DNA from: an uncultured Pseudomonadota bacterium
GTDB lineage: Bacteria; Pseudomonadota; Gammaproteobacteria; Methylococcales; Methylomonadaceae
Assembly: GCA_903904275.1 (NCBI GenBank)
Contig: CAIVBX010000009.1
Coordinates: 1 to 16,837, forward strand
Direction of reading: 5' to 3'
Length of the DNA: 16,837 nt
How positions within the stretch are numbered: the first letter of the stretch is position 1; each line of letters starts with the position of its first letter. The position numbers were made by a program, and so were the translations under genes. Positions 1 to 7,199 of this stretch are shown here, one piece after another. The notes under the pieces are model-generated. The model did not search any database, was not told where the DNA came from, and saw nothing but the letters and a program-made list of their open reading frames with translations.

Positions 1-683
1 ATTTCTAAGCCTTTATTCATCATGGTTGCAGAATCGACTGAGATTTTTTTACCCATATCCCAATTCGGATGCGCGACGGCTTGTTCTGGCGTAACGCTCG
101 GCAATTCATCTAACGGTTTAGTTCTAAACGGTCCGCCCGACGCAGTGAGTAAAATCCGACGCACACCTTTCGCGCTTACCCCCGTTTGATAACTTGCAGG
201 CATACATTGAAAAATTGCGTTGTGTTCACTGTCGATTGGCAACAAATGTGCGCCCGATTTTTCAACGGCATTCATAAAAATATCGCCCGACATCACAAGA
301 GCTTCTTTGTTTGCGAGCAAAACGGTTTTACCTGCTTGCGCCGCTGCTAACGTTGACAATAACCCTGCTGCTCCAACGATTGCCGCCATCACAGAATCGA
401 CATTTGGCAACGTTGAAACGTCAACCAACGCATCAGCACCTGTTAAAACGCGCAAATTCGCCAGCGGTGAATTTTCGATTTTTGTTTTAAATTCAGCGGC
501 TTTTTGCTCATCAACAATGACCACAACTTCAGGCGAATGCACAAGGCATTGTTCAAAAAGTGCGTAGATATTTTTGTTAGCAGTTAAAGCAACGACTTTG
601 TATAAATTAGGATGACGCGCAACCACATCGAGTGTGCTTACGCCAATTGACCCCGTTGCGCCTAAAATACAGATGCCTTTCAT
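1..683 (-). CDS. dxr: 1-deoxy-D-xylulose 5-phosphate reductoisomerase, N-terminal part (runs off the window)
   Basis: This enzyme converts DXP to 2-C-methyl-D-erythritol 4-phosphate with NADPH, the committed step of the MEP isoprenoid pathway in the cytoplasm. Reading from the ATG at 683-681 gives 227 residues before the window ends. The nucleotide-binding motif GATGSIG sits at residues 8-14. Further on, LLANKEALV, the substrate/metal motif IDSEHNAIFQ and, at the edge, SATMMNKGLE are all family hallmarks. The C-terminal part (about 170 residues in typical Dxr) lies outside. The start overlaps the cdsA stop as ATGA (683-680), so the two are translationally coupled. Its product supplies the isoprenoid units used by UppS two genes upstream. 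The identification is secure; completeness cannot be judged. Confidence 0.96.
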   Translation of the reverse strand, partial: MKGICILGATGSIGVSTLDVVARHPNLYKVVALTANKNIYALFEQCLVHSPEVVVIVDEQKAAEFKTKIENSPLANLRVLTGADALVDVSTLPNVDSVMAAIVGAAGLLSTLAAAQAGKTVLLANKEALVMSGDIFMNAVEKSGAHLLPIDSEHNAIFQCMPASYQTGVSAKGVRRILLTASGGPFRTKPLDELPSVTPEQAVAHPNWDMGKKISVDSATMMNKGLE

Positions 684-1618
684 GAAAATAATAACTCCAA
701 TTCAAAGCCTTTTAAGGTGAACCCCGCGTAAAATAACGGTGCAGCAGCAATTAAACTGTCAATTCGGTCTAAAATTCCACCGTGTCCAGGTAATAACGAA
801 CCGCTGTCTTTTACACCCGCTCGGCGTTTGACTGCACTGAAAAATAAGTCGCCATAAATCGAAATTAACACACTCAACACAGATAACAATACGAAATCAG
901 CAATTGACATAATTGTTAATTTTTCACCTAAACCGCCCGACATTGCACCAACAGTAATTAAAATCACTAATGGATAAATAACAGATGCGCCTAATGCACC
1001 GTACATTCCTTCAATTGTTTTTCCTGGGCTAATATCAGGAGAAAGTTTGTTTTTTCCCCATTTTTTGCCTGTGAAAAATGCCGCAATATCTGCAACCCAA
1101 ATTAACACCAAGAAATAAATCGTTGTTCCTGCACCATAAAATGAATGTAACCGTGATAATGCCATCCAACTCATCAACAAAATAAACCAACCGATTGCCG
1201 CCTCTTTAAATGATGAAAGTTCAAGTTTTAATGCGTCTTCAGGCGAATTGCGAATTGCGAGCATGACAATTACCCAAAATAAAATTGCAGGTAACATCAG
1301 CCATTCTAAAAGTCCTGATTGTTTGCGAATGTCTTCTAAAACAAATTTATATTTTTCAGCTAAATAATCCATTAGCGGCGATAAGGCTTCTAAAAAATAC
1401 GTCCAAAAATGAATAAAAAGCATCGAGCCTATTAACAAACAAAAAAACAAAATACGTTTCTTAGTATCTGTCACTTTAGTGAGATTTAACCATTCATTTG
1501 CGCCAAGCAAAATGACAAGGGCAATTAGAAGAGAAAAATAAGTATTTGAAAGTTCAAACACCGCTAAAACCACCAACGTGGCGAGCAGTGTTGCGGTGAT
1601 AATGCGTTGTTTTAACAT
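680..1618 (-). CDS. cdsA: Phosphatidate cytidylyltransferase (CDP-diglyceride synthase)
   Basis: This integral inner-membrane enzyme makes CDP-diacylglycerol from CTP and phosphatidic acid, the branch point for all phospholipids. The protein is 312 residues with about eight hydrophobic segments beginning at residue 8. The CTP-transferase signature is near the C-terminus: VKRRAGVKDSGSLLPGHGG followed by ILDRIDS. An earlier SPGKTIEGMYG motif is also typical. It is somewhat longer than the E. coli enzyme (285 residues), with the extra length in a loop around residues 75-110. It lies 21 bases downstream of uppS and overlaps dxr by four bases. No good Shine-Dalgarno precedes its ATG, so coupling to uppS translation is likely. 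Confidence 0.96.
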   Translation of the reverse strand: MLKQRIITATLLATLVVLAVFELSNTYFSLLIALVILLGANEWLNLTKVTDTKKRILFFCLLIGSMLFIHFWTYFLEALSPLMDYLAEKYKFVLEDIRKQSGLLEWLMLPAILFWVIVMLAIRNSPEDALKLELSSFKEAAIGWFILLMSWMALSRLHSFYGAGTTIYFLVLIWVADIAAFFTGKKWGKNKLSPDISPGKTIEGMYGALGASVIYPLVILITVGAMSGGLGEKLTIMSIADFVLLSVLSVLISIYGDLFFSAVKRRAGVKDSGSLLPGHGGILDRIDSLIAAAPLFYAGFTLKGFELELLFS

Positions 1619-1639
1619 AGGGATTTTTTAGGTGATAAT

Positions 1640-2389
1640 TTAAGAAGTAGCAAGTTCGGCAATTTGTTCGCCCGTATGCCCAAAACGCCGTTGTCGGCTT
1701 TTAAAATCAGTAATCGCGTCTTGTAAGCTCAATTTATTAAAATCAGGCCACAAAGTAGATGTAAAATAAAATTCAGTGTAAGCAAGTTGCCAAAGCATAA
1801 AATTACTTACACGCCGCTCACCACCTGTACGAATAAATAAATCGGGGTCGGGTAAATCAGCAAGGCAAAGATGTTCATTGATAACCGTTTCGTTAATAGC
1901 ACATGGTGATAATTCACCAGCTGCTACACGTTGTGAAATCGTTTTACAGGCTTGAGAAATGTCCCAGCGTCCACCGTAATTTGCGGCAATAACAAGCGTT
2001 AAAGCGGTGTTATTTTTGGTTTTTTCTTCACCTTCAAACATTTTTTGTTGCAACTGTTCGTTAAATGCCGTGCGGTCGCCAATGAAACGTAAGCGAATGT
2101 TATTTTTGTGAAGTTTATCAATTTCACTTTGTAACGTTTTCATAAACAAATTCATTAGCAATTTCACTTCTGACGCAGGTCTCCGCCAGTTTTCACTGCT
2201 AAATGCGAACAAAGTCAACACATTGCAATTAGGATCATCAGCACAAAATTCAACAATTCTCCGTACCGATTTTACACCTGCGTGGTGTCCAACAGCACGA
2301 GGCAAAAAACGTTGCTGCGCCCAACGTCCATTGCCATCCATGATGATAGCAATATGACTGGGTGCAGCAGATATAAACTTATTGGACAT
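1640..2389 (-). CDS. uppS: Undecaprenyl diphosphate synthase (cis-prenyltransferase)
   Basis: UppS adds eight isopentenyl units in cis to farnesyl diphosphate. The product is the C55 carrier lipid for peptidoglycan and other surface polymers. The 249-residue length is normal. The conserved start HIAIIMDGNGRWA carries the catalytic Asp18 and the phosphate-binding GNGRW. LTLFAFSSENWRRP follows around residues 59-72, and the C-terminal signature is IRTGGERRVSNFMLWQ then LAYTEFYF. It sits between frr (7-base gap) and cdsA in the conserved gammaproteobacterial order. It is soluble and acts at the cytoplasmic face of the membrane. Confidence 0.97.
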   Translation of the reverse strand: MSNKFISAAPSHIAIIMDGNGRWAQQRFLPRAVGHHAGVKSVRRIVEFCADDPNCNVLTLFAFSSENWRRPASEVKLLMNLFMKTLQSEIDKLHKNNIRLRFIGDRTAFNEQLQQKMFEGEEKTKNNTALTLVIAANYGGRWDISQACKTISQRVAAGELSPCAINETVINEHLCLADLPDPDLFIRTGGERRVSNFMLWQLAYTEFYFTSTLWPDFNKLSLQDAITDFKSRQRRFGHTGEQIAELATS

Positions 2390-2396
2390 AAAATTT

Positions 2397-2954
2397 CTAC
2401 ATTGACAATAAATCAGCTTCTTTAACTTCTAAGAGCTTTTCTACGTCTTTAATGTGTTGATCCGTTAATTTTTGGATTTTATCTTCCGCAACTTTTGCAT
2501 CGTCTTCAGAGCAAATTTTGTCTTTCAACAAATTTTTGATTGATGTATTTGCATCACGACGAATGTTACGAATTGCAATCCGTCCATCTTCAGCGGCATT
2601 TTTCACAATTTTGACTAAGCCTTTACGACGTTCTTCAGTCAATGCAGGCAATGGAATCCGAATAGTCATGCCGTTTGTCATCGGATTTAAACCTAAATCC
2701 GATTTCATAATCGCTTTTTCAATCGCTTGCACCATGCCTTTTTCCCAAGGCGTAACGCTTAACATTCGCGCGTCTTCTACAACGACATTTGCAACCTGTG
2801 AAATGGTTGAATCTGTTCCGTAATATGACACAACGATTTGGTCTAGCAAACTTGGATGAGCGCGACCTGTACGAATTTTTGAAAATTCTTGTTTTAACGA
2901 ATCAATGCTTTTGCCCATGCGGGTTGCGGCATCTTGTTGAATATCACTAATCAT
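2397..2954 (-). CDS. frr: Ribosome recycling factor
   Basis: RRF works with EF-G to split post-termination ribosomes into subunits. The protein is 185 residues, exactly the usual length. It contains LKQEFSKIRTGRAHPSLLDQ near residues 20-39, the hallmark of the three-helix-bundle domain, and MTNGMTIRIPLPALTEERRK (residues 93-112) of the hinge and second domain. The charged C-terminal helix ends in KEADLLSM. A GAGGA ribosome-binding site lies about 7 bases before the ATG. It follows pyrH after only 5 bases and is certainly in the same transcript. Confidence 0.97.
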   Translation of the reverse strand: MISDIQQDAATRMGKSIDSLKQEFSKIRTGRAHPSLLDQIVVSYYGTDSTISQVANVVVEDARMLSVTPWEKGMVQAIEKAIMKSDLGLNPMTNGMTIRIPLPALTEERRKGLVKIVKNAAEDGRIAIRNIRRDANTSIKNLLKDKICSEDDAKVAEDKIQKLTDQHIKDVEKLLEVKEADLLSM

Positions 2955-2959
2955 TGAAA

Positions 2960-3682
2960 TTATCCTCGTTCAATAAGTGAGCCAATATCTTGTCCTGTCA
3001 TGAGTTTCATGACTGCGCCTTGTTCAAAAATGTTCATGACCCGCATCGGCATATTGTTGTCGCGGCATAACACTAACGCGGTTGTGTCCATAACATTTAA
3101 GCGTTGGTCTAAGGCTTCGTCGTAAGTTAGACGAGAGTAGAATTTAGCGTTGGAATCTTTGTTTGGATCGGCTGAATAAACGCCTTGAACTTTTGTCGCT
3201 TTAATCATGAGTTGTGCGTCGATTTCAATCGCGCGAAGGCTGGCAGCAGAATCTGTGGTAAAAAATGGATTTCCTGTTCCAGCAGCAAAAATCACGACGC
3301 GACCTTTTTCTAAATGGCGAACTGCACGGCGACGAATGTAATCTTCACAAACTTGATTGATTTTAATTGCCGACATGACGCGAACGGGTTGTCCTAAATG
3401 TTCGAGTGCATCTTGCATTCCGAGTGCGTTGATAACGGTTGCGAGCATTCCCATTTGGTCGCCTGTAACGCGGTTTAAACCTTCGCCCACGCTTTCTGCA
3501 CCGCGAAAAATGTTACCGCCACCGATAACTAAACCCACTTCAACGCCTAAATCACATAATTCTTTAATTTCAGTGGCAAGCCGATTGACAATTTTGGGAT
3601 CAATACTGCCGCCACCCGATGAACTCATTAACGCTTCACCGCTCAACTTCAATAAAATTCGTTTGCAAATTAGATTAGTCAT
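2960..3682 (-). CDS. pyrH: Uridylate kinase
   Basis: UMP kinase phosphorylates UMP to UDP in pyrimidine nucleotide synthesis. The bacterial enzyme is a hexamer of the amino-acid-kinase fold, typically GTP-activated and UTP-inhibited. The 240 residues include KRILLKLSGEAL near the N-terminus (ATP site), VGLVIGGGNIFRG at about 49-61 (UMP/phosphate binding) and GTGNPFFTTDSAASLRA at about 134-150. It is the first gene after the hairpin at 3714-3741 and shows no clear Shine-Dalgarno, only an A-rich stretch before the ATG. It heads the pyrH-frr-uppS-cdsA-dxr run, whose gaps are small or overlapping. Confidence 0.97.
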   Translation of the reverse strand: MTNLICKRILLKLSGEALMSSSGGGSIDPKIVNRLATEIKELCDLGVEVGLVIGGGNIFRGAESVGEGLNRVTGDQMGMLATVINALGMQDALEHLGQPVRVMSAIKINQVCEDYIRRRAVRHLEKGRVVIFAAGTGNPFFTTDSAASLRAIEIDAQLMIKATKVQGVYSADPNKDSNAKFYSRLTYDEALDQRLNVMDTTALVLCRDNNMPMRVMNIFEQGAVMKLMTGQDIGSLIERG

Positions 3683-3713
3683 GTTTTCTTTTTGGGTGAA
3701 AGGTTTTTAAAAT

Positions 3714-3741
3714 GTAAGGGCGAAAGATTTTTCGCCCTTAC
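3714..3741 (-). terminator. Rho-independent terminator or attenuator after tsf
   Basis: A perfect 12-bp inverted repeat (GTAAGGGCGAAA paired with TTTCGCCCTTAC, 4-base loop) lies 14 bases after the tsf stop. On the minus strand it is followed by ATTTTAAAAA. The T tract is short, so partial read-through into pyrH is plausible. Confidence 0.75.
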
Positions 3742-3755
3742 TTGCAAGAATCGAT

Positions 3756-4652
3756 TTATTTCACTGCGTTGACTTGCGCCATCACTTCCGCTGCAAAATC
3801 TTCTTCTTTTTTCTCGATGCCTTCGCCAACTTCAAAACGGCTGAAACGAATTACTTTATTACCTTTTGATTCGGCTAATTTTCCAACCGTGATTTTGTCA
3901 TCCTTAATGAAGGCTTGACCGTTTAAAGTCACTTCAGCTAAGAATTTATTCACGCGACCTGCAACCATTTTTTCAACGATGTCAGCAGGTTTGCCTTTCA
4001 TTTTTTCTTCTTGTTGAGCAATGAAAATTTCTTTTTCTTTTTCAATCAATTCTGGTGAAACTTGATCTTCAGAAACGCAAGTTGGTTTTGAAGCTGCGAT
4101 GTGCATGGCAACGTCTTTGCCTAATTCAGCGTCATTTGCGGCAAGTTCAACGATTACGCCGATTTTTGTACCGTGTAAATAGCACGCTGTACCGCCATCT
4201 GTTTTGTATTTTTCAAAACGACGAATAACGATGTTTTCGCCTAATTTTGAAATTAAACCACGACGAATTTCATCAACCGTAATACCGTCTTCTAAAGGCA
4301 TTGCAAGTAATTGTTCTTCGTTTTCAATGCCGTCATTGTTCAATAAAGCGTGTGCAACACTATTTACAAAACCGACGAAATCTTCTGCTTTTGCAACGAA
4401 ATCAGTTTGGCAATTTACATCAACAATCGCAACGTGTTTGCCACATTCGCTAACTTTTACGCCGATGATGCCTTCTGCTGCAATCGTATTCGATTTTTTA
4501 TCAGCTTTCGCTAAACCTGCTTTACGCATATTTTCAATAGCAAGTTCCATATCGCCATTTGCTTCAACTAATGCGCGTTTACATTCCATCATGCCTGAAC
4601 TGGTACGTTCGCGTAATTCTTTTACCATTGATGCACTAATTTCTACACTCAT
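3756..4652 (-). CDS. tsf: Translation elongation factor Ts
   Basis: EF-Ts is the guanine-nucleotide exchange factor that reloads EF-Tu with GTP. The protein is 298 residues, normal for the long gammaproteobacterial form. The N-terminal UBA-like domain has VKELRERTSSGMMECKRAL (residues 10-28). The core EF-Tu-contacting motif VDVNCQTDFVAKAEDF is at about residues 78-93. The two dimerisation subdomains and the C-terminal module follow. A GAG-containing ribosome-binding site precedes the ATG at 4652. It follows rpsB at a distance of 97 bases, which holds two hairpins, so it probably receives attenuated read-through from the rpsB promoter. Confidence 0.97.
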   Translation of the reverse strand: MSVEISASMVKELRERTSSGMMECKRALVEANGDMELAIENMRKAGLAKADKKSNTIAAEGIIGVKVSECGKHVAIVDVNCQTDFVAKAEDFVGFVNSVAHALLNNDGIENEEQLLAMPLEDGITVDEIRRGLISKLGENIVIRRFEKYKTDGGTACYLHGTKIGVIVELAANDAELGKDVAMHIAASKPTCVSEDQVSPELIEKEKEIFIAQQEEKMKGKPADIVEKMVAGRVNKFLAEVTLNGQAFIKDDKITVGKLAESKGNKVIRFSRFEVGEGIEKKEEDFAAEVMAQVNAVK

Positions 4653-4682
4653 TTTTATCTCTCATTTTGCTGTATTTACTGT

Positions 4683-4707
4683 AAAAACGCCCCCAAAAGG
4701 AGGCGTT
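4683..4707 (-). terminator. Intrinsic terminator/attenuator between rpsB and tsf
   Basis: On the minus strand AACGCCTCC pairs with GGGGGCGTT around a TTTT loop (4686-4707), apart from one mismatch. It is followed directly by a T run at 4687-4683. This is a textbook terminator placed so that only part of the rpsB transcription reaches tsf. Confidence 0.75.
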
Positions 4708-4719
4708 CTTGTGAATCAA

Positions 4720-4741
4720 CATTAGCGTTTAAAAGCTAATG
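4720..4741 (-). other. Hairpin immediately after rpsB
   Basis: A 7-bp perfect inverted repeat (CATTAGC / GCTAATG, 8-base loop) begins 8 bases beyond the rpsB stop codon. No T tract follows on the minus strand, so it looks like a 3'-end stability or processing hairpin upstream of the real terminator rather than a terminator itself. Confidence 0.5.
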
Positions 4742-4749
4742 CAAGTGTT

Positions 4750-5493
4750 TTATGCTGCTGTTTCTTCTACGAAGTCATCAGCAGTTGCTTTTGCAGAAAA
4801 ACCTGAAATCGCATTTTTTGCATCTAAAATCGAAGATGCGGCGGTTTCACAATACAATTTTACCGCACGAATTGAATCGTCATTACCAGGAATGATGTAA
4901 TCAACGTTGTCTGGTGAATTGTTTGAATCAACAACACCTACAACGGGAATTCCTAATTTAATGGCTTCAGCAATGGCATTTTTTTCGTAACCGACATCTA
5001 ATACAAAAATGACATCAGGAACGCCTCTCATGTCTTTAATACCACCAAGACTACGTTCTAATTTTTCTAATTCACGTTCCATACCTAACGCTTCTTTTTT
5101 GCCGAAACGGTGATATAACGTGCCATCAGCTTTCAATGCTTCAAGTTCTTTCAAACGAGCAATAGATTTTTTAATCGTTTTAAAATTGGTCAACATACCA
5201 CCTAACCAACGATGATTGACATAAGGTTGACCTGCTAAAGCAGCTTGCTCTGCGACAACTTTACGCGCGGCTTTTTTCGTACCAACAAATAAAATCGTGC
5301 CTTTATTTGCTGAAACTTGACCTAAATAATTCATTGCGTCATTGAAAAGAGGAAGCGTTTTATCCAAATCAATGATATGGATTTTGCTACGCGAACCAAA
5401 TAGATAGTTCGCCATTTTGGGATTCCAATAACGTGTTTGGTGTCCAAAATGTACGCCCGCTTCGAGCATTTCACGCATAGTTACTGCTGCCAT
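4750..5493 (-). CDS. rpsB: 30S ribosomal protein S2
   Basis: S2 is a late-assembling small-subunit protein that bridges the 30S head and body and is needed for S1 binding. The protein is 247 residues, normal length. It starts MAAVTMREMLEAGVHFGHQT, with the S2 signature around residues 7-19. It carries NPKMANYLFGSRSKIHIIDL, then TILFVGTKKAARK, and the second signature region IPVVGVVDSNNSPDNVDYII. A strong AGGAGAAATAA ribosome-binding site precedes the ATG. It is first in the cluster, with its own promoter and a leader of about 136 bases that could serve S2 autoregulation, as known for gammaproteobacterial rpsB-tsf operons. Confidence 0.98.
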   Translation of the reverse strand: MAAVTMREMLEAGVHFGHQTRYWNPKMANYLFGSRSKIHIIDLDKTLPLFNDAMNYLGQVSANKGTILFVGTKKAARKVVAEQAALAGQPYVNHRWLGGMLTNFKTIKKSIARLKELEALKADGTLYHRFGKKEALGMERELEKLERSLGGIKDMRGVPDVIFVLDVGYEKNAIAEAIKLGIPVVGVVDSNNSPDNVDYIIPGNDDSIRAVKLYCETAASSILDAKNAISGFSAKATADDFVEETAA

Positions 5494-5629
5494 TTATTTC
5501 TCCTAAAATGAAGGGACTGGCTGTCCCATTGGGTTACGCCACCGATTATCCCGTTTAAAAAACTTGTGAATTTTCACGAAGCACCCTTTCAAACGTGACG
5601 ATAAACGTGAGGATTGTTACTAAAATGAA
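5494..5629 (-). promoter_or_regulatory. rpsB leader (candidate S2 autoregulatory region)
   Basis: If transcription starts near 5629, the rpsB mRNA has about 136 untranslated bases. They include a GC hairpin just upstream of the ribosome-binding site (GGGAC/GTCCC around five bases, 5513-5527). A second region is bounded by GGG and CCC at about 5531-5552. There is also a direct repeat of AAACGTGA at 5591-5598 and 5603-5610 (plus-strand reading), near the 5' end. Autogenous repression by S2 through such leaders is established in E. coli and relatives; applying it here is inference from position and structure. Confidence 0.45.
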
Positions 5630-5635
5630 CGGGGA

Positions 5636-5664
5636 TTTATATCATGAATCGTAATTTGCAACAA
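5636..5664 (-). promoter_or_regulatory. Predicted sigma-70 promoter of rpsB
   Basis: On the minus strand a -35 box TTGTTG (5664-5659) is separated by exactly 17 bases from a -10 box TATAAA (5641-5636). The predicted start is near 5629. It lies between the end of the flippase gene and rpsB, where a strong ribosomal-protein promoter is expected. Confidence 0.55.
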
Positions 5665-5680
5665 GGTTACGCCTGAATTA

Positions 5681-7135
5681 TCAAACTTTTGAAACATGAA
5701 ATGATTTGCCTTCAAAAAGTACCACTACCAATAAATACAAACACATTAAATTGGTTGCTAAAAATCCTGTTTTCCAATGTAAAAACGGTTGTAATTCAAC
5801 ATTTGCTAAATGCAACATCATACCGAAAATCAAATATCCCAAAATACGTTTAACATCATAATCAACCCGATAAAATTTTTGTCCTAAAACGTAAGAAAAA
5901 ATTGCCATTGCCATGTAACACACGAGCGTTGCATAAGCTGATCCGGTAAAACCAAATTTTGGAATCCAATAAAAATTCAAAATAACCGTTAAACTCGCAC
6001 CAAATAACGAAACGCCTGCGCCAATCAGCGTTTTGTCGCTCAGTTTGTACCAAATCGATAAATTGACATAAAGTCCTAAAAATAAGTTTGCTAGCAATAA
6101 AATCGGCACAACATGCAAACCAGCACGAAATTCCTCGCCTATGAAGTATTTAAAAAAGTCCAAATACAGTGTAACGAGCAAAAAGATAAACACGCAAAAA
6201 ATACTGAAATAATGCAAAACTCGCGCATAAATAATTTTCGCATCACTATTTTTAGCATACGAAAAAAAGAACGGTTCAGCGGCGTAACGAAACGCTTGAA
6301 TAAAAAGCGTCATTAAAATCGACAATTTGTAACACGCACTGTAAATGCCTAATTGTGCTAAATTTTTCGCATTATCATAAGGTAAAAGATATTTCAGCAA
6401 CGCCCGATCCAACATTTCGTTAATAATTCCCGCAAAACTTATCACCACAATCGGCAATGAATATCGCGCCATTTTTTTGAAAAGTTGCCAATCAAAACCT
6501 GCATTTAAACCCTTCAATTGCGGCATCAAAAATACAAATTTACTACCGCTCGCAATCAAATTCGCAAAAAAAATATAACCCACACCAATTTCAGATTGAT
6601 AAACGAAATGTAACCACGAAATGTTTTGCATTTGTAATTTAGGACACAATACGATGAAGAATAAACTTAACGCCACGGTCAGTAAAATTTCAAAAATTTT
6701 AATACTCGCAAAACGTAATGCACGATTTTCAGCCCGAAGTTTTGCAAATGGCAACGCTGCAATGGCATCAAACGTCAATATCAACGCGAAATACAAAATA
6801 TATTCAGAATGTTGAGCGTAATTCAATGCACTCGAAATCGTACTGTTTAATGCAATGAGTATTGTAAAAACAAGCAAATTTAGAAATAAAATAAAACGCA
6901 ACGCGGTCGAATACGCTTTTTCATTATCGCTACGAAATCGAAAATAGCCTGTTTCAAATCCGAGTAATAAAAAAACCGATAAAAAACCTGAATACGCATA
7001 AAACTCAGATACAACACCGTATTCGGAAGCCGTGAAATAGTAGGTATAAAGCGGAACGAGTAAATAATTAAGGAAACGTCCAAAAATACTACTCAAGCCA
7101 TAAATGGCAGTTTGTGAAACTAATTTTTTAAGCAT
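5681..7135 (-). CDS. Polysaccharide flippase-like membrane protein (MOP/Wzx superfamily)
   Basis: A 484-residue, very hydrophobic protein with about 12-14 membrane segments throughout. It opens with KKLVSQTAIYGLSSIFGRFL, a typical start for the polysaccharide biosynthesis (Wzx/MurJ-like) families of the MOP exporter superfamily. Members move undecaprenyl-linked oligosaccharides across the inner membrane; the actual substrate here cannot be told. I chose the ATG at 7135-7133. A TTG at 7177 would add 14 residues but lies in the loop of the upstream terminator hairpin, and those residues are unlike the family. The ATG lacks an obvious Shine-Dalgarno. No glycosyltransferases or other O-antigen genes surround it, so it is an orphan between ahcY and rpsB. 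The superfamily call is good; the specific role is unknown. Confidence 0.8.
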   Translation of the reverse strand: MLKKLVSQTAIYGLSSIFGRFLNYLLVPLYTYYFTASEYGVVSEFYAYSGFLSVFLLLGFETGYFRFRSDNEKAYSTALRFILFLNLLVFTILIALNSTISSALNYAQHSEYILYFALILTFDAIAALPFAKLRAENRALRFASIKIFEILLTVALSLFFIVLCPKLQMQNISWLHFVYQSEIGVGYIFFANLIASGSKFVFLMPQLKGLNAGFDWQLFKKMARYSLPIVVISFAGIINEMLDRALLKYLLPYDNAKNLAQLGIYSACYKLSILMTLFIQAFRYAAEPFFFSYAKNSDAKIIYARVLHYFSIFCVFIFLLVTLYLDFFKYFIGEEFRAGLHVVPILLLANLFLGLYVNLSIWYKLSDKTLIGAGVSLFGASLTVILNFYWIPKFGFTGSAYATLVCYMAMAIFSYVLGQKFYRVDYDVKRILGYLIFGMMLHLANVELQPFLHWKTGFLATNLMCLYLLVVVLFEGKSFHVSKV

Positions 7136-7154
7136 TTTTGAATTTTTTAAACGG

Positions 7155-7194
7155 AAAGAAACTCCTACGCTTGTCAAAAACGTAGGAGTTCTTT
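7155..7194 (-). terminator. Intrinsic terminator downstream of ahcY
   Basis: A 10-bp perfect inverted repeat, AACTCCTACG (7160-7169) with CGTAGGAGTT (7181-7190), begins just after the ahcY stop. It can extend by four more pairs (AAAG/CTTT) past a one-base bulge. On the minus strand it runs into TCTTTCCGTTT, a modest T-rich tail. It likely ends the metK-ahcY transcript, leaving weak read-through to the flippase gene. Confidence 0.7.
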
Positions 7195-7199
7195 AAAAC

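Noticed and set aside
220..567. Open frame on the plus strand opposite dxr
   Set aside because: It lies wholly inside the recognised dxr coding sequence on the other strand, has no family resemblance and no ribosome-binding site.
4204..4725. A 173-codon plus-strand frame opposite tsf
   Set aside because: It is antisense to a complete EF-Ts gene and ends across the rpsB-tsf terminator; no recognisable protein features.
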